Shown here: one piece after another, positions 5,861 through 6,284 of the stretch
Layout of the letters: each line of letters begins with the position of its first letter
Numbering within the stretch: position 1 is the stretch's first letter
NCBI GenBank assembly: GCA_013043945.1
Contig: JABEUW010000139.1
Span: 1-6,284 of the forward strand
DNA length: 6,284 bases
Reading direction: 5' to 3'
DNA from: Vulcanimicrobiota bacterium
GTDB lineage: Bacteria; Vulcanimicrobiota; Vulcanimicrobiia; Vulcanimicrobiales; Vulcanimicrobiaceae
Position numbers and translations under genes: made by a program
Notes under the pieces: generated by a model
Seen by the model: only the letters and a program-made list of their open reading frames with translations
Told to the model about the DNA's origin: nothing
Database searches by the model: none

Positions 5861-6284
5861 ATGCGCGTACTCCTATTAGGCGGAACCGGATTTATCGGAA
5901 AGCATCTGCAAGCGGCGTTGCTCGCACGGGGCGACGAAGTCGTTCTCGCGAGCATGCGCGATCCCGCCGCCGCCGCATCACGCGCTTCGGGGTGCGACGT
6001 GATTGTCAATCTCGCTGGCGAACCGATCGCTCAGCGTTGGAACGCCGAGGTAAAGGCGCGCCTCGCAAGCAGCCGCGTTGGGGCGACAACGGCGTTCCTC
6101 GCGGCGCTCGAGAAAGTGCAGCCCCGTCCGCAGGCCTTCATCGCCGCCTCCGCTGTCGGCTACTATGGCACCAGCGAGAGCGCGACGTTCGAGGAGAGCA
6201 GCCCCGCGGGGAGCGATTTTTTGGGGCGCCTATGCGCCGACTGGGAGCGAAGCTCGCTCGAAGCGCAGAGCCTCGGCATGCGTG
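5861..6284 (+). CDS. TIGR01777-family NAD(P)-dependent epimerase/SDR (N-terminal part)
   Basis: The first 141 residues of an atypical/extended short-chain dehydrogenase of the TIGR01777 (YfcH / SDR39U1) family, cut by the window end. Family length is about 300, so roughly half is present. The Rossmann nucleotide motif GGTGFIG is at residues 7-13. NLAGEPI (50-56), then QRWN, and SAVGYYG (97-103) are signature blocks of this family, followed by EESSPAGSDFLGRLCADWE (111-129), also typical. The segment between the first Rossmann strand and NLAGEPI is about 15 or more residues shorter than in E. coli YfcH, suggesting a trimmed beta2-beta3 region. The physiological substrate of this family is not established. 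It follows the terpene synthase by 51 bases in the same direction without a clear terminator, so it may be cotranscribed. No frameshift is seen in the visible part. Confidence 0.85.
   Translation, partial: MRVLLLGGTGFIGKHLQAALLARGDEVVLASMRDPAAAASRASGCDVIVNLAGEPIAQRWNAEVKARLASSRVGATTAFLAALEKVQPRPQAFIAASAVGYYGTSESATFEESSPAGSDFLGRLCADWERSSLEAQSLGMR

Noticed and set aside
5085..5879. 264-codon plus-strand open frame over the terpene synthase end and the epimerase start
   Set aside because: No recognisable motif, runs through the terpene synthase in another frame and past the strong ribosome binding site of the next gene.
2152..6284. Possible novel defence or mobile system
   Set aside because: All genes match metabolic or signalling families; no nuclease, helicase, transposase, integrase, toxin or CRISPR repeat is seen.

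Overview
The window is GC-rich with strong G/C preference at third codon positions. It carries six protein genes and one gene-free stretch of about 330 bases, and no RNA gene, CRISPR array or transposase. The organism cannot be named from this alone. High GC, frequent GTG starts with weak Shine-Dalgarno signals and this gene mix would fit an uncultured soil-type phylum such as Candidatus Eremiobacterota (WPS-2), but that is a low-confidence impression.

Left part (1-1569): a complete exported DUF1343 protein of the NamZ (exo-beta-N-acetylmuramidase, cell-wall recycling) family reads rightward. It ends in an intergenic stretch (1238-1569) containing two direct copies of a GTCACCCC-type repeat, a bulged hairpin, and a matching inverted copy at the far end. 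A PilZ-domain gene (c-di-GMP receptor type) reads leftward into the same stretch, so the two genes converge on it.

Right part (2086-6284): a 66-base divergent spacer separates pilZ from a rightward cluster. This consists of glcD-like and glcE-like FAD-linked oxidase subunits of glycolate oxidase, then a full-length DUF2600/YtpB-type large terpene synthase (tetraprenyl-beta-curcumene synthase family). Each of the two junctions is a 4-base GTGA overlap, implying translational coupling. After 51 bases, a TIGR01777-type NAD(P)-dependent epimerase/SDR begins behind a textbook ribosome binding site and is cut by the window end.

The glcDE pair should oxidise glycolate or a similar 2-hydroxyacid, but the usual third subunit gene glcF (Fe-S protein) is not next to it. 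Its place is taken by the terpene synthase. That unexpected pairing, the altered signature motif in the NamZ homologue and the inverted-repeat-bounded spacer are the main points of interest. No clearly new defence or mobile system is visible.
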